32,781 bases of DNA from Steroidobacter sp. Lineage in GTDB: Bacteria; Pseudomonadota; Gammaproteobacteria; Steroidobacterales; Steroidobacteraceae. Positions 1-8,394 of the stretch are shown here, one piece after another. A program made the translations under genes and the position numbers. Where the stretch lies: NCBI RefSeq assembly GCF_016790065.1, contig NZ_JAEUPY010000395.1:1-32781 (forward strand). The letters are read 5' to 3'. Within the stretch, counting starts at the first letter, position 1. Every line of letters starts with the position of its first letter. The notes under the pieces are model-generated. The model did not search any database. It was not told where the DNA came from and saw only the letters and a program-made list of their open reading frames with translations.

Positions 1-105
1 GAGATGAATCGACTCGGCCAGGCGTCGGCCTTGACGCTGGAATACCTGGAGCTGCCCGACACCTCGTTGCGATTCGACCGAGTCGAGCCTCAATCGCCCA
101 AGTAA
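1..105 (+). CDS. C-terminal end of an unidentified protein (partial)
   Basis: An open frame runs from the first base of the window to a TAA at 103-105 and encodes the last 34 residues of a protein, ending in ...FDRVEPQSPK. The rest lies outside the window, and the tail carries no motif I can assign to a family. It is called a gene end because the frame is open from the edge and stops just inside the end of the convergent S51 peptidase gene, giving a 16-bp tail-to-tail overlap like the other tight convergent ends in this window. It could be a chance open frame, since 34 codons is short. Confidence 0.5.
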   Translation, partial: EMNRLGQASALTLEYLELPDTSLRFDRVEPQSPK

Positions 106-803
106 CGTGCCGGCAGCGCGCTTTGCTTGATCGCACCGTCGACCACGTCGAGCCGGTACGCCTGCTTGCCACGCACGGCGGTGACGACTTCGAAGAGTTC
201 AGTGCCGCGGTAGTACAGCGCCGTGTGATTCTCAGTGGCAATGCCCGGCGCAGGGATCGCGCCCTCGAGCAAATATCGCTGGAACGATTGCGGCCGATCT
301 GGCCGAGCGTCGTAATGGGTGCAACCGGAACCCCGCAGAAATCCCGTGCAGGCAAGCGGCAACAGACGCTCAGGCAACGAATCGGTGATGCAGCCTTCGA
401 ACCAGCAAATCGATCCGGCGCTGGTGCCCGCCAACACCACGCCCGCCTCCCACGCCGTTCGTAGCGCATCGACCAATCCCCAGTCGCGCCACAGTGCCAT
501 CAAATTACGGGTCGCACCGCCACCGACGTAGATGATGTCCTGCTGTAGAAAATATTCTTGGAAGCGATCGGTATGCGGCTCGAACAGTTTCAGATGTGAC
601 AAGCGGCAACGGTGCTGCGTCATCTGGCGATAGAACTGCTCGATGTCGGCAGGATTGTCACCGCCCGCGGTGCCGATGTAGCAGATCTTGGGCTCATCGC
701 TGCCCGCGAGGCTCAGCATCTGCTGCTGGAGCAACGGCCGCTCCCACGGCTCAGTAAAGAAACAGCCGCCGACACCGAAAATCTGCTGAAACTTCTTGGC
801 CAT
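90..803 (-). CDS. Peptidase S51 (dipeptidase E / cyanophycinase-like) family protein
   Basis: This is a 237-residue cytoplasmic protein with no signal peptide. It has the class I glutamine-amidotransferase-like fold used by S51 serine peptidases. Visible marks are a strand-loop VGGGATRN near residue 93, the nucleophile elbow GTSAGS with Ser128, and a following CTHYD segment with His163. Length fits E. coli dipeptidase E (about 229 residues). S51 enzymes cleave Asp-Xaa dipeptides, or beta-aspartyl bonds in cyanophycin. This one is closer to the YgaJ-like branch, whose substrate is less certain. I chose the ATG at 803 over an upstream TTG at 818 because GGAG lies about 7 bases before it. It starts 4 bp after the M24 stop, so it is the last gene of an lrp-POT-M24-S51 operon and probably degrades an imported dipeptide or a product of M24. 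Family is firm, substrate is not. Confidence 0.85.
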   Translation of the reverse strand: MAKKFQQIFGVGGCFFTEPWERPLLQQQMLSLAGSDEPKICYIGTAGGDNPADIEQFYRQMTQHRCRLSHLKLFEPHTDRFQEYFLQQDIIYVGGGATRNLMALWRDWGLVDALRTAWEAGVVLAGTSAGSICWFEGCITDSLPERLLPLACTGFLRGSGCTHYDARPDRPQSFQRYLLEGAIPAPGIATENHTALYYRGTELFEVVTAVRGKQAYRLDVVDGAIKQSALPARYLGD

Positions 804-807
804 GATC

Positions 808-1995
808 TCACTCCGCAAGGAACAGCTTTCGCGGCAAGCGGCAGAACGGTTCGCATCCCGATTCAGTCACGAGGAACGGCTCGGTAATGACCAAGCTTGC
901 GCCCTGCTGCCATACACCGGGCATCAGATGCAGCGTCATGCCAGGAACGAGCTCGGTCTCATCGTTGGGCCGCAAGCTGATGGTCTGCTCCCCGAAGGTG
1001 GGCGGATAAGCGATGCCAATCGAATATCCGCACCGTGCCCGCTTGCGCACGCCGTGCCGGCTCGCAGCCTTCTGCCACAACGACTCGACTTCGCTGGCAC
1101 GCATCCCGGGACGCAAGCTTGCCAGCACTTCATCGATACCGTCGATGAGTGCACGTTCCAGCGTCGCTGTCGCCGGCGAGGGCTGACCCAGCGAAATCGA
1201 GCGCCCCAGCGGCATGTGATAACGATGGCGCGAAGCGACCAGCTCGAAGTTCGTGACACTGCCGGGCCGGTAAGGCTGATCGGTCCACGACAGGTGCGGC
1301 GTATTGACCCGCTCGTCCGTCGGCATCAGCGGCGGACTGCTCGCATACTGACCACCGAATTCTCTGGTACCACCGATCAACGCCTGATAGATGGCGCCGG
1401 CGACATCGCATTGACGCACGCCGGGGCGAGTCCGCTCGATGGCGGTGGTCATCGCACCCTGTACGATCTGTGCCGCCTCTCGCATGTAACGAATCTCCGT
1501 CGGACTCTTCACCACGCGCACCCAGTTGACCAGCAGACTCGCATCGAGCCACTGCGCGTCGGGCAGTTCGGCGCGCAAGACATCCATGGCGCGTGCGCTG
1601 AAATAGTAACTGCCGAGTTCGACGCCGATGCGCGCCCGCCCCCACCCACGCGCTCGGATGAGTTCGGCCACCCGCGACATCGGATGACGGTCCGCCGCCT
1701 GGACGAAATCATCGGAGTAGGAATCAATATCCTGCGGTTCGAGGTACGTCGTGAGTTTCGCGCCTTGCATATCCATCTCACGACCAATCCATACCGGTCT
1801 ATCACTGCCGCGCTCGATGAGTACGCATTGAGGCACATAGAACGACCAGGCGTCGTAGCCGGTGGTGTAGTACAGATTGCACGGATCGGTGAGCAACAAG
1901 ACATCGATGCCCCGCGATTCCATCGACGACCACACGCGTCGCAAGCGTTCGCGATATTCATCCAGGCCGAAGTGCAACAGATCATTGGCAATCAA
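808..1995 (-). CDS. M24 (pita-bread fold) hydrolase, ectoine hydrolase DoeA/EutD-like
   Basis: This 395-residue cytoplasmic protein has the N-terminal creatinase-type domain (about 10-160) and a C-terminal M24 domain (about 165-390). Phrases such as VDWLL-like VNWVRVVKSPTE, SYYFSARAMD and a C-terminal CRLPRKLF match my memory of ectoine hydrolases (DoeA/EutD) better than prolidases. Where metal-dependent M24 enzymes carry two Asp ligands, this protein reads FELVASRHRYHMPLGRS with neither Asp, so it is probably a creatinase-type, metal-independent hydrolase. The start is TTG at 1995, supported by AGGAG seven bases upstream and a 4-base TTGA overlap with the POT stop, which implies translational coupling. 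DoeA opens the ring of ectoine. Here there is no DoeB deacetylase or ectoine transporter, and the neighbours handle peptides, so the substrate may instead be a dipeptide or a cyclic amide. An annotation of Xaa-Pro dipeptidase is the alternative. Confidence 0.8.
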   Translation of the reverse strand: MIANDLLHFGLDEYRERLRRVWSSMESRGIDVLLLTDPCNLYYTTGYDAWSFYVPQCVLIERGSDRPVWIGREMDMQGAKLTTYLEPQDIDSYSDDFVQAADRHPMSRVAELIRARGWGRARIGVELGSYYFSARAMDVLRAELPDAQWLDASLLVNWVRVVKSPTEIRYMREAAQIVQGAMTTAIERTRPGVRQCDVAGAIYQALIGGTREFGGQYASSPPLMPTDERVNTPHLSWTDQPYRPGSVTNFELVASRHRYHMPLGRSISLGQPSPATATLERALIDGIDEVLASLRPGMRASEVESLWQKAASRHGVRKRARCGYSIGIAYPPTFGEQTISLRPNDETELVPGMTLHLMPGVWQQGASLVITEPFLVTESGCEPFCRLPRKLFLAE

Positions 1996-3515
1996 GAGTC
2001 GACTCCTTGCAAGTCAGAGCGAGACCAGCTGGCGGGACGGACCGTCATCCAGCGCCGCAACGCGAAGGCCAACAGCGTCGCCACGACTAGCATGACCAGC
2101 AGCACAGTGAATCCCGTTTGTGTTCCGGTCTCACGCGCCCAAGCGCCGACCAGCCCTGCGCCATAGGCGCCCGCACCGACGGTGACATACCACAGTCCTA
2201 CAATGAAGCTGGTCATGGACGCCGGCGCGAGCGCTGTGACCGCGGCGAGCTGCGGCGGCCAGATGAAGACATCACCGAGACCGAAGCACAGATAGGCCGC
2301 TACGATCCAGGCCATCGACAGCATGCCGTTAGCATCGGCAGCCCAAGTCGCAGCCAGCAGGAATATGACGTAGCCACAGGCGAGGCTCGCCAGCCCCATG
2401 ACCAGACACTGCGCTGCATCGGGCTGTCGCCGTGCTCGTGCCATGACATAGCTGACCATCGGTGCAAACAACAGAAAGCCACCCGTACTGATGCTCAAAA
2501 ACCAAGCCGCGGGCACTTCGAATCCGCCGATATCTCGAACCACGCTCTCGCGCACCAGCAGATGAATGAAGCCCGCCTTCTGATAGAAGGCGATGCCATA
2601 CACCACGGTGAATGCGCTCAGCATCGCGAGCACGCGCAATCGATGCTTCTCCGCCGGTGTCAGCCTGGTAAATCGAGCAAACCAAGTGCGCATCGATCCG
2701 GTGTGGTCGGGACGCTCCCCGATATTCGCGAGCAGCTTGCGTTGTAAGGCGGCGTACGCGCCAAGACCAATTGCCATGCCGACCGCTGCGGCCATGAAAC
2801 CGAGGTGCCACCCAAAGCGCTCACCCAGGGAACCCGCGACGAAGTTGGCGCAGAACGAGCCCGTCCACACGCCCATCATGAACAGCGTGAAGCCGAACAC
2901 GCGTTTGGGATCATCGGGTGCGTACAGCTTGCCCATGATCGAAGAAATGGTGGGCTTGATCAGCGCGGTGCCCACGATGACGAGCGCCAGTCCGCCGAAG
3001 AACGACCAGGAACGAAGTACATAGGCGGCACTGACCGCACCGAGATTCGCGTCCGATCCCGTGACATTCAACAACGCAAGCCGCAGACCTTCGCGTTGTG
3101 CGGAATCGAGTAACAATCGTCCCTGCACCAACGCCGACTGCCGTAACACCTCTTCAACCGGCACGCCGCTGAACGCACCGAGCAACGCCGGTAGATACGC
3201 CGGGCCGCCGAGCAACACATGCCCCAGCATGATCGCTGCGCCACCCCAAAGAATGCAGCGACGCTCGCCGAGCACACTGCTCGACACCCAGCCGCCGAAG
3301 GCCGGCGCGGCAAACGCGAGCCCGGCATACAAGCCATACAACCGAATCGCCTCGGGGGCCGACCAACCGAAGCCATCTGCGACGACCGGCGCCGTTAAAT
3401 ACAGTACCAACAACGCCGTGATGCCGTAGTAGCTGAAGCGTTCCCACATCTCGGTGGCCGAGACCAAGTACACGCCCGCCGGATGGCGGTAGCGCTGCGC
3501 CGGACTGTCGCTCAA
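1992..3515 (-). CDS. POT/PTR2-family proton-coupled peptide transporter
   Basis: This 507-residue inner-membrane protein belongs to the POT branch of the major facilitator superfamily, which imports di- and tripeptides with protons. The family signature ExxERFxYYG is present as EMWERFSYYG at residues 22-31 in the first helix, followed by the GG-W--S-V-GERR loop between helices 2 and 3 and about 12-14 hydrophobic segments. Length is normal for bacterial POTs (about 460-520). The only in-frame start that leaves the usual short N-terminal tail is TTG at 3515. Its ribosome site is weak (GCGGA), so expression may depend on translation of lrp 24 bp upstream. Its stop overlaps the TTG start of the M24 gene. 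A large insertion around residues 100-150 in an extracytoplasmic loop looks longer than in minimal members. The neighbouring peptidases support peptide import. Confidence 0.9.
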   Translation of the reverse strand: MSDSPAQRYRHPAGVYLVSATEMWERFSYYGITALLVLYLTAPVVADGFGWSAPEAIRLYGLYAGLAFAAPAFGGWVSSSVLGERRCILWGGAAIMLGHVLLGGPAYLPALLGAFSGVPVEEVLRQSALVQGRLLLDSAQREGLRLALLNVTGSDANLGAVSAAYVLRSWSFFGGLALVIVGTALIKPTISSIMGKLYAPDDPKRVFGFTLFMMGVWTGSFCANFVAGSLGERFGWHLGFMAAAVGMAIGLGAYAALQRKLLANIGERPDHTGSMRTWFARFTRLTPAEKHRLRVLAMLSAFTVVYGIAFYQKAGFIHLLVRESVVRDIGGFEVPAAWFLSISTGGFLLFAPMVSYVMARARRQPDAAQCLVMGLASLACGYVIFLLAATWAADANGMLSMAWIVAAYLCFGLGDVFIWPPQLAAVTALAPASMTSFIVGLWYVTVGAGAYGAGLVGAWARETGTQTGFTVLLVMLVVATLLAFALRRWMTVRPASWSRSDLQGVDS

Positions 3516-3539
3516 AGGTTGTATCCGCTCATGTCTATC

Positions 3540-4064
3540 TCAACGACTCAGCAACAGGCCCAACGGAATCACCGGCACATCCTTGACCCGCTTGGTCACT
3601 ATGTAAGTAAAGTAGGTTTCCACACCGACCTCGCGCCCCAACAGCTCATCGATGAGTTGCTGATAGTGAGCGACGTCTCGACATACCATCAGCAGCACAT
3701 AGTCGATGCCGCCGCCCACGGCATCGCAGGAAAGCACCTCGGGCAGCAACGTAATGGCCGCCTCGAAGCGCGCGAAATCCGTTGACCGATGGCGCGCCAA
3801 CGTCACTTCGACGTGCACCCATACGAATGTTCCCATGCGCTTGGCATCGATGACGCCACGATAGCTCTCAATGAAACCTTCGCGCTCCAAGCGTCGCAGA
3901 CGTTCGAAGCACGGCGTCAAACTCAAACCGATGGCATCCGCGAGCGCCTTCTTCGAGATGCGTCCCTGCGTCTGCACGATCTCCAGGATACGCACATCTT
4001 TGGCATCGAGCGGTGCGCTGGATTTCGCTCTCATTCGCTGTTTTACGCTGCAACTATTCAACAT
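3540..4064 (-). CDS. Lrp/AsnC-family transcriptional regulator (first of two)
   Basis: This 174-residue regulator has an N-terminal winged helix-turn-helix (about 20-70, including ISKKALADAIGLSLTPCFER) and a C-terminal RAM/AsnC ligand domain. The ligand domain contains VGGGIDYVLL and the end motif YIVTKRVK. Lrp/AsnC proteins form dimers to octamers and bind amino acids or small amides. The ATG at 4064 is preceded by GAGG with a 5-base gap. An internal Met at residue 11 is possible but has no ribosome site. It is the first gene of the operon with the POT transporter, M24 hydrolase and S51 peptidase, and is divergent from a TonB receptor. It probably controls both directions from the 161-bp intergenic region. 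It resembles the second Lrp gene at 17941. An Lrp-type regulator (DoeX) also accompanies doeA in ectoine degradation, which fits the M24 neighbour. Confidence 0.92.
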   Translation of the reverse strand: MLNSCSVKQRMRAKSSAPLDAKDVRILEIVQTQGRISKKALADAIGLSLTPCFERLRRLEREGFIESYRGVIDAKRMGTFVWVHVEVTLARHRSTDFARFEAAITLLPEVLSCDAVGGGIDYVLLMVCRDVAHYQQLIDELLGREVGVETYFTYIVTKRVKDVPVIPLGLLLSR

Positions 4065-4087
4065 GACTTCCTCAGCAGGGCTCAGCG

Positions 4088-4121
4088 AATATTCTGTGGC
4101 TCCAGAGTATTTCAGAATTTG
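4088..4121. promoter_or_regulatory. Inverted repeat in the lrp/TonB-receptor divergent region (possible Lrp operator)
   Basis: ATTCTG at 4091-4096 and CAGAAT at 4113-4118 are perfect inverted arms whose centres lie 22 bp apart, about two helical turns, in AT-rich DNA. They sit between the divergent lrp (start 4064) and the TonB receptor (start 4226). Lrp-type proteins often bind AT-rich inverted repeats beside their own gene, so this is a reasonable operator candidate. The six-base arms could be chance. Confidence 0.3.
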
Positions 4122-4225
4122 TTTCCAGGGTAGTGAACAGGAACCGAAACACCCTGCCGAGGGCTCGCACTACCCTCGTTGCGGCGAGCAAACTGCCGCC
4201 GAAAAATGAAATGGGGAGACGAGCA

Positions 4226-6826
4226 ATGACCAAACGTTCCACGGATAGCCGGACCCACTTGCCACTACTTGCGCTAGCAATGGCATCAGCAACATCGGTC
4301 TCTGCTGCCGAGGTGCCGCATGTCGAAGAGATTCTCGTCACCGGCTCTCGCATCGGCGGCAACGTTGCTGCCGATGTCGGCGCGAATCCGGTGCGCGTCA
4401 TCACAGCCGAGGAACTCACGCGAACCGGCACGCCCACCATCGGTCAGTTCTTTCGCAAAGAAGCCAGCTTCTCCGGCGCAACAAACAATGAGACGCGCGA
4501 TGAAGGCGGTGGCGGTCGATCGACAGTCAATCTGCGCGGTATCGGCGATGCCTACACGCTCGTGCTGGTGAACGGCCGTCGCTTTGCTGCCAATGGCGCC
4601 GCAGACGTCGGCGCGATTCCCATGGCCGCCGTCGAGCGCATGGAAGTGCTGAAGTCCGGTGCCTCGGCGTTGTATGGTTCCGATGCCGTCGCCGGTGTCG
4701 TGAACATCATTCTCAAGAAGGACTATCACGGCGCGACGCTGACCGCGTCCTACGGCAACACCACCGAGCACGACGCCAGCCAGACCGAAGTCTCTGTGCA
4801 AGGTGGCTACTCCGGCGACCGCACTCGGCTCGTCGGTGCAGCGACCTTCAGCACGCGCAACGACATTCAGAAACAAGATCGCAAGATCACCGCGAGTCGC
4901 GACTTCCGTCCATATGGCGGCCCCGACCGACGCTCCGGTTCGTTGGCGTTGCCCGGACGCATCACGCTCGCGAATGGCAGTTTCGTGTCGCTCGACCCAG
5001 CGCGTTTCGGCCCGGGATCGACCGGCACCTCACCGACCGACTATGTGCCGTTCTCTTCGGTGAGCGCACAGACTCGCCAGAGCACCAACGAAGTCGACAC
5101 TTTGCCGGGCGATGAACGTACCCAAGGCTGGGCCTCGTTCGAACACGATCTGAGTGACAGCGGCGCAGCCACCGTGTTCCTCGAAGGTCTGTACAACCGA
5201 CGCGACCAAGCGGATTACTTGTGGTCGCCGAAGTATTTGTTCGCTCCGGAGATTCCGGCCAGCAACACCTACAATCCGTTCGGCCAGGACGTGAACGCGG
5301 TCAATTACATCTTCACTGAACCGGGCACCGAGCTGTATTCAGATCATCTCACCACCGATTGGCGCCTGGTCGCCGGATTGCGCGGCGAGATTGGCGTCGT
5401 GAACTATGAAGTGGCGGCGACTCGCTACGAGCGCAAGTTCGAGTTCACCGAACACAACATCATTGCCATCGACGGCTTCATCGATGCTGTTACTCGTCCT
5501 GGCGCGAACGCACTCAATCTGTTCGGCTGGGGTGCCAACTCACCACAACAGCTGGCAGGATTGTTCGTTTCGCCCTTCAGCGTGACGCGCACCGAACTCA
5601 CCTCGTTCGACGGTCGCATTGGCGCGCCGCTGTTCGACCTGCCCGGCGGCACCGTTCGCATGGCCGCGGGCTTCGAGTTCCGCAAGGAAGTGTCCGAACA
5701 AGACTTCGACACGTTGTACAACGAAGGCGCCACCGAGTATGGCGAGATGGCCGATAGCCGTCTGAAACGCGACGTGTGGAGCGTGTTCGGCGAGGTGTTG
5801 ATTCCCATCGTCGGCGAAGCGCAGAAGATCAGCGGCATTGCTGCCCTCGAACTGTCTGCAGCCGTGCGTCACGAGGAATACAACGACTTCGGCTCCACCA
5901 CGAACCCGCAAGTCAGCCTGCGCTGGCTGCCGTTCGGTGAGGACTGGGTGGTGCGTGCGTCATGGGGCACGTCGTTCCGCGCGCCGCCCGTCGATGTGCT
6001 CAACGCCGCTCAACAAACATTCCAGGCGTTCAGCTACTTCGATCCGGTGCAGAACATCGGCGTCGATCCCATCGTCACCACCGGCGGCAATCCCAATCTC
6101 ACGCCGGAGGAAGCCGATACCTTCAACATCGGCACGGTGTATCGCCCCGCGTTCGTACCGGGACTGTCGCTGTCGCTGGACTATTGGAGCATCGATCTGA
6201 CCAACATCATCGTGGAACCCGATGTTCAGGCATTGCTCAACGGCACCGGCCCGGGTCAGGTCATCCGACTGCCCAATGGCGAAGTACAAGTGATTGCGAC
6301 TGCTGCGAATGGTGGTCAACAGAAGGCGACGGGCTTCGACTTCACGGCCCGCTATGAGCGCGCCATGGGCCCTGGCCAATTGTTGCTCGACTCGCGCCTC
6401 TCCTATCTGAGTTCGTTCGATGCCGACCTGAGCGACGGCTTGGACACGCGACGACTCGCCGGACGCTTCAGTTCGTTCCGAGCCGATCTGTCCGGACTGC
6501 CGCGTCTGCGGGGCGCGCTCAATCCGGTGTGGCAACAAGGACCGTTCGCCGCCAGCTATCAACTCAACTACGTGGGCAGCTACGACGACACCTTCAATAG
6601 CGCCAACCCGCGAGACATCGGCAGTTACGTGACCCACGATCTGCAGTTTGGCTGGCGGCAGGCCGCCGGCGAAGGGCTGCTGAGCGGTGTCGATGTGACA
6701 GCAGGCATCGATAACTTTACCGATACCGATCCGCGATTCATCGCGGCGAGCTTCGACGGTTACGACCGCAGCCTCGCCGACTATCGCGGTCGGTTCTACT
6801 ACCTGCAGCTGCGCAAGCAGTTCTGA
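4226..6826 (+). CDS. TonB-dependent outer-membrane receptor
   Basis: This 866-residue receptor has a signal peptide with a likely cleavage after ATSVSA (about residue 27). A TonB-box-like EEILVTGSRI follows, then a plug domain (about 45-165, with VNLRGIGDAYTLVLVNGRR and GSDAVAGVVNI) and a 22-strand barrel ending ...LQLRKQF with the C-terminal aromatic residue expected for Bam-dependent insertion. Such receptors move large or scarce substrates across the outer membrane using TonB-ExbBD energy. There is no STN domain, so it does not signal to a FecR. I chose the ATG at 4226 because GGGGAG precedes it and the signal peptide begins there; an earlier in-frame ATG at 4133 would add a non-signal tail. 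It is divergent from an Lrp regulator and followed by a terminator-like hairpin and a secreted amidohydrolase, suggesting a peptide or amide substrate rather than a siderophore. Confidence 0.93.
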   Translation: MTKRSTDSRTHLPLLALAMASATSVSAAEVPHVEEILVTGSRIGGNVAADVGANPVRVITAEELTRTGTPTIGQFFRKEASFSGATNNETRDEGGGGRSTVNLRGIGDAYTLVLVNGRRFAANGAADVGAIPMAAVERMEVLKSGASALYGSDAVAGVVNIILKKDYHGATLTASYGNTTEHDASQTEVSVQGGYSGDRTRLVGAATFSTRNDIQKQDRKITASRDFRPYGGPDRRSGSLALPGRITLANGSFVSLDPARFGPGSTGTSPTDYVPFSSVSAQTRQSTNEVDTLPGDERTQGWASFEHDLSDSGAATVFLEGLYNRRDQADYLWSPKYLFAPEIPASNTYNPFGQDVNAVNYIFTEPGTELYSDHLTTDWRLVAGLRGEIGVVNYEVAATRYERKFEFTEHNIIAIDGFIDAVTRPGANALNLFGWGANSPQQLAGLFVSPFSVTRTELTSFDGRIGAPLFDLPGGTVRMAAGFEFRKEVSEQDFDTLYNEGATEYGEMADSRLKRDVWSVFGEVLIPIVGEAQKISGIAALELSAAVRHEEYNDFGSTTNPQVSLRWLPFGEDWVVRASWGTSFRAPPVDVLNAAQQTFQAFSYFDPVQNIGVDPIVTTGGNPNLTPEEADTFNIGTVYRPAFVPGLSLSLDYWSIDLTNIIVEPDVQALLNGTGPGQVIRLPNGEVQVIATAANGGQQKATGFDFTARYERAMGPGQLLLDSRLSYLSSFDADLSDGLDTRRLAGRFSSFRADLSGLPRLRGALNPVWQQGPFAASYQLNYVGSYDDTFNSANPRDIGSYVTHDLQFGWRQAAGEGLLSGVDVTAGIDNFTDTDPRFIAASFDGYDRSLADYRGRFYYLQLRKQF

Positions 6827-6839
6827 TCGCCCCTTGAAC

Positions 6840-6873
6840 CCGCCCGCGGCACTCGTCGCGGGCGGCCTCTTTT
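6840..6873 (+). terminator. Intrinsic terminator-like hairpin after the TonB receptor
   Basis: CCGCCCGCG at 6840-6848 pairs perfectly with CGCGGGCGG at 6857-6865 (9 bp, 8-base loop), followed by CCTCTTTT. It begins 14 bp after the receptor stop and ends 19 bp before the probable GTG start of the amidohydrolase. It should reduce read-through, so the amidohydrolase would be made at a lower level than the receptor. Confidence 0.7.
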
Positions 6874-6891
6874 CGAATGTCGGGAGCTTTC

Positions 6892-8394
6892 GTGAATCCC
6901 TCCAGATCTCTGCTCGTCATCGGCCTACTCGTAGCCCACGCTGCCTCGGCGGCGCCCGATTTGATCATCGCCAATGTCCGCATCGTCGACGTCACGCAAG
7001 GAGTCGTCACGGCGCCCGCGGATGTCAGCATCGAGCACGGTCGCATCTCAGCCATCAGTCCCGTTGCCGATGCCGAACGCGATGTGCCTCGCATCGAGGC
7101 CGCGGGTGCCTTTCTTGCGCCCGGCTACTGGGACATGCACGTGCATTTGAATCACCCCACGCTGGCTGAGCGTTGGGCGCTGCCGTTGTTTCTTGCCAGC
7201 GGCGTCGTCGCCGTGCGCGACATGGCGGGCGACTGCCTGACGCCAGGCTGCAAGAACAACATCAAATTCATGCGCGATCTGCAGCGTCGCATCGATACGA
7301 ACGTGATTCTCGGCCCGCGCATCGTCGCTATCAGTAGCGCCATCGTGAACGGTCCGCGTGCTGCTGAACCCGGCGATCCCGCTTGGGCCACACCGGCCAC
7401 TTACGAACAGGGCCGCGCACTCGCTCGCCGAATGAAAGCTCGCGGCGTGGACTTCATCAAGCCTTACGACACCCTGCCTCGCGACGCGTACTTCGGCATG
7501 ATGGATGAGGCACGCCGGCTCGGCCTGCCGGTCAGCGGTCATATCCCGCACGCCGTCTCCACCTTGGAAGCGTTGGCGGCCGGTCAACGGGGCATCGAGC
7601 ACGCCAAACATCCCGCCGTCGACTGTTCGCGCTTCAGTCGCACGTTTCGCGACGTTGTCGCGAGCTGGACCGCGGGCGATTCCCCCCGGATCTATCGAAG
7701 CTGGGCCGATCCCGCCCGCGGCGATGAAAACCTGGGTAGCTTCTATCCTTTGATGCTGGCCACCTTCGATGCATCGATCTGCCAGAACGTCATCGCCGGC
7801 ATGGCGAGTTCTTCGTCGTACTACATCCCGACGCTCATCACTCGCAAGTTCGAAGCGTTCGGCGACGATGTCGATTTTCTCGACGACTCGCGCTTACGAT
7901 TGGTGCCCGCCTCGATTCGCAGCGCATGGCAGAAGGACTCCGCCAACTTTCAACGGCGCTTTCAGGATCCACAGGAGAAACGTTCCTACGTCGACTTCTA
8001 CGAACTGGCGATGCGGCTCGTGGGTCAGGCACACGAAGCGGGTGTGCACATGCTGGTCGGCACCGACTCCTCTGACAGCTATTGCTTCCCGGGATCGGGC
8101 TTTCACGATGAGCTAAAGGAGCTGAGTCGCGCAGGCCTGTCGAATCAAGCCATCCTGTTCGCCGCAACGGCCGCTGCCGCTCAATACATGGGTCAAGCCG
8201 ATCGCGTCGGCACGGTCAGCGTCGGCAAGCAGGCTGAGTTGGTACTACTGGATGCAAATCCGCTGGAAGACATCGCCAACGCCGCTCGCATCCGCGCAGT
8301 GATCCGCAATGGCAAGGTGTTGGATGCGAAGATGCTGAGCGACCTGGAAGCCAACGTCGCTCGCTTCGTGGCCGAGCCTGAGAGTCAAAACTAA
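6892..8394 (+). CDS. Secreted metal-dependent amidohydrolase (imidazolonepropionase/Xaa-dipeptidase-like)
   Basis: This is a 500-residue enzyme with a signal peptide (cleavage near HAASA-AP, residue 20) and a complete amidohydrolase barrel. Metal-site residues visible are the H-x-H pair His83/His85 in GYWDMHVH, a probable carbamylated Lys190 in DFIKPY, His217 in SGHIPH, His237 in GIEHAKH, and Asp in VGTDSSD near residue 395. Characterised relatives in COG1228 (for example Caulobacter Xaa-Arg/Lys and Xaa-Pro dipeptidases) hydrolyse dipeptides or N-acyl amino acids, which would suit this setting. A GTG at 6892 with GGGAG just upstream is preferred to an ATG at 6877 that has no ribosome site. 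Its leader contains the receptor's terminator hairpin, so it depends on read-through or a promoter inside the receptor gene. Its stop codon overlaps that of the convergent propeller-amidohydrolase gene. Confidence 0.88.
   Translation: MNPSRSLLVIGLLVAHAASAAPDLIIANVRIVDVTQGVVTAPADVSIEHGRISAISPVADAERDVPRIEAAGAFLAPGYWDMHVHLNHPTLAERWALPLFLASGVVAVRDMAGDCLTPGCKNNIKFMRDLQRRIDTNVILGPRIVAISSAIVNGPRAAEPGDPAWATPATYEQGRALARRMKARGVDFIKPYDTLPRDAYFGMMDEARRLGLPVSGHIPHAVSTLEALAAGQRGIEHAKHPAVDCSRFSRTFRDVVASWTAGDSPRIYRSWADPARGDENLGSFYPLMLATFDASICQNVIAGMASSSSYYIPTLITRKFEAFGDDVDFLDDSRLRLVPASIRSAWQKDSANFQRRFQDPQEKRSYVDFYELAMRLVGQAHEAGVHMLVGTDSSDSYCFPGSGFHDELKELSRAGLSNQAILFAATAAAAQYMGQADRVGTVSVGKQAELVLLDANPLEDIANAARIRAVIRNGKVLDAKMLSDLEANVARFVAEPESQN

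Noticed and set aside
796..2166. 456-codon plus-strand open frame opposite the M24 gene
   Set aside because: It is Arg/His/Gln-rich with no recognisable domain, and covers the well-supported M24 gene on the other strand; a GC-rich shadow frame.
3512..3532. Six-codon leader frame (MSGYNL) ending over the POT TTG start
   Set aside because: No ribosome site and too short to separate from chance, although its stop overlaps the next start.
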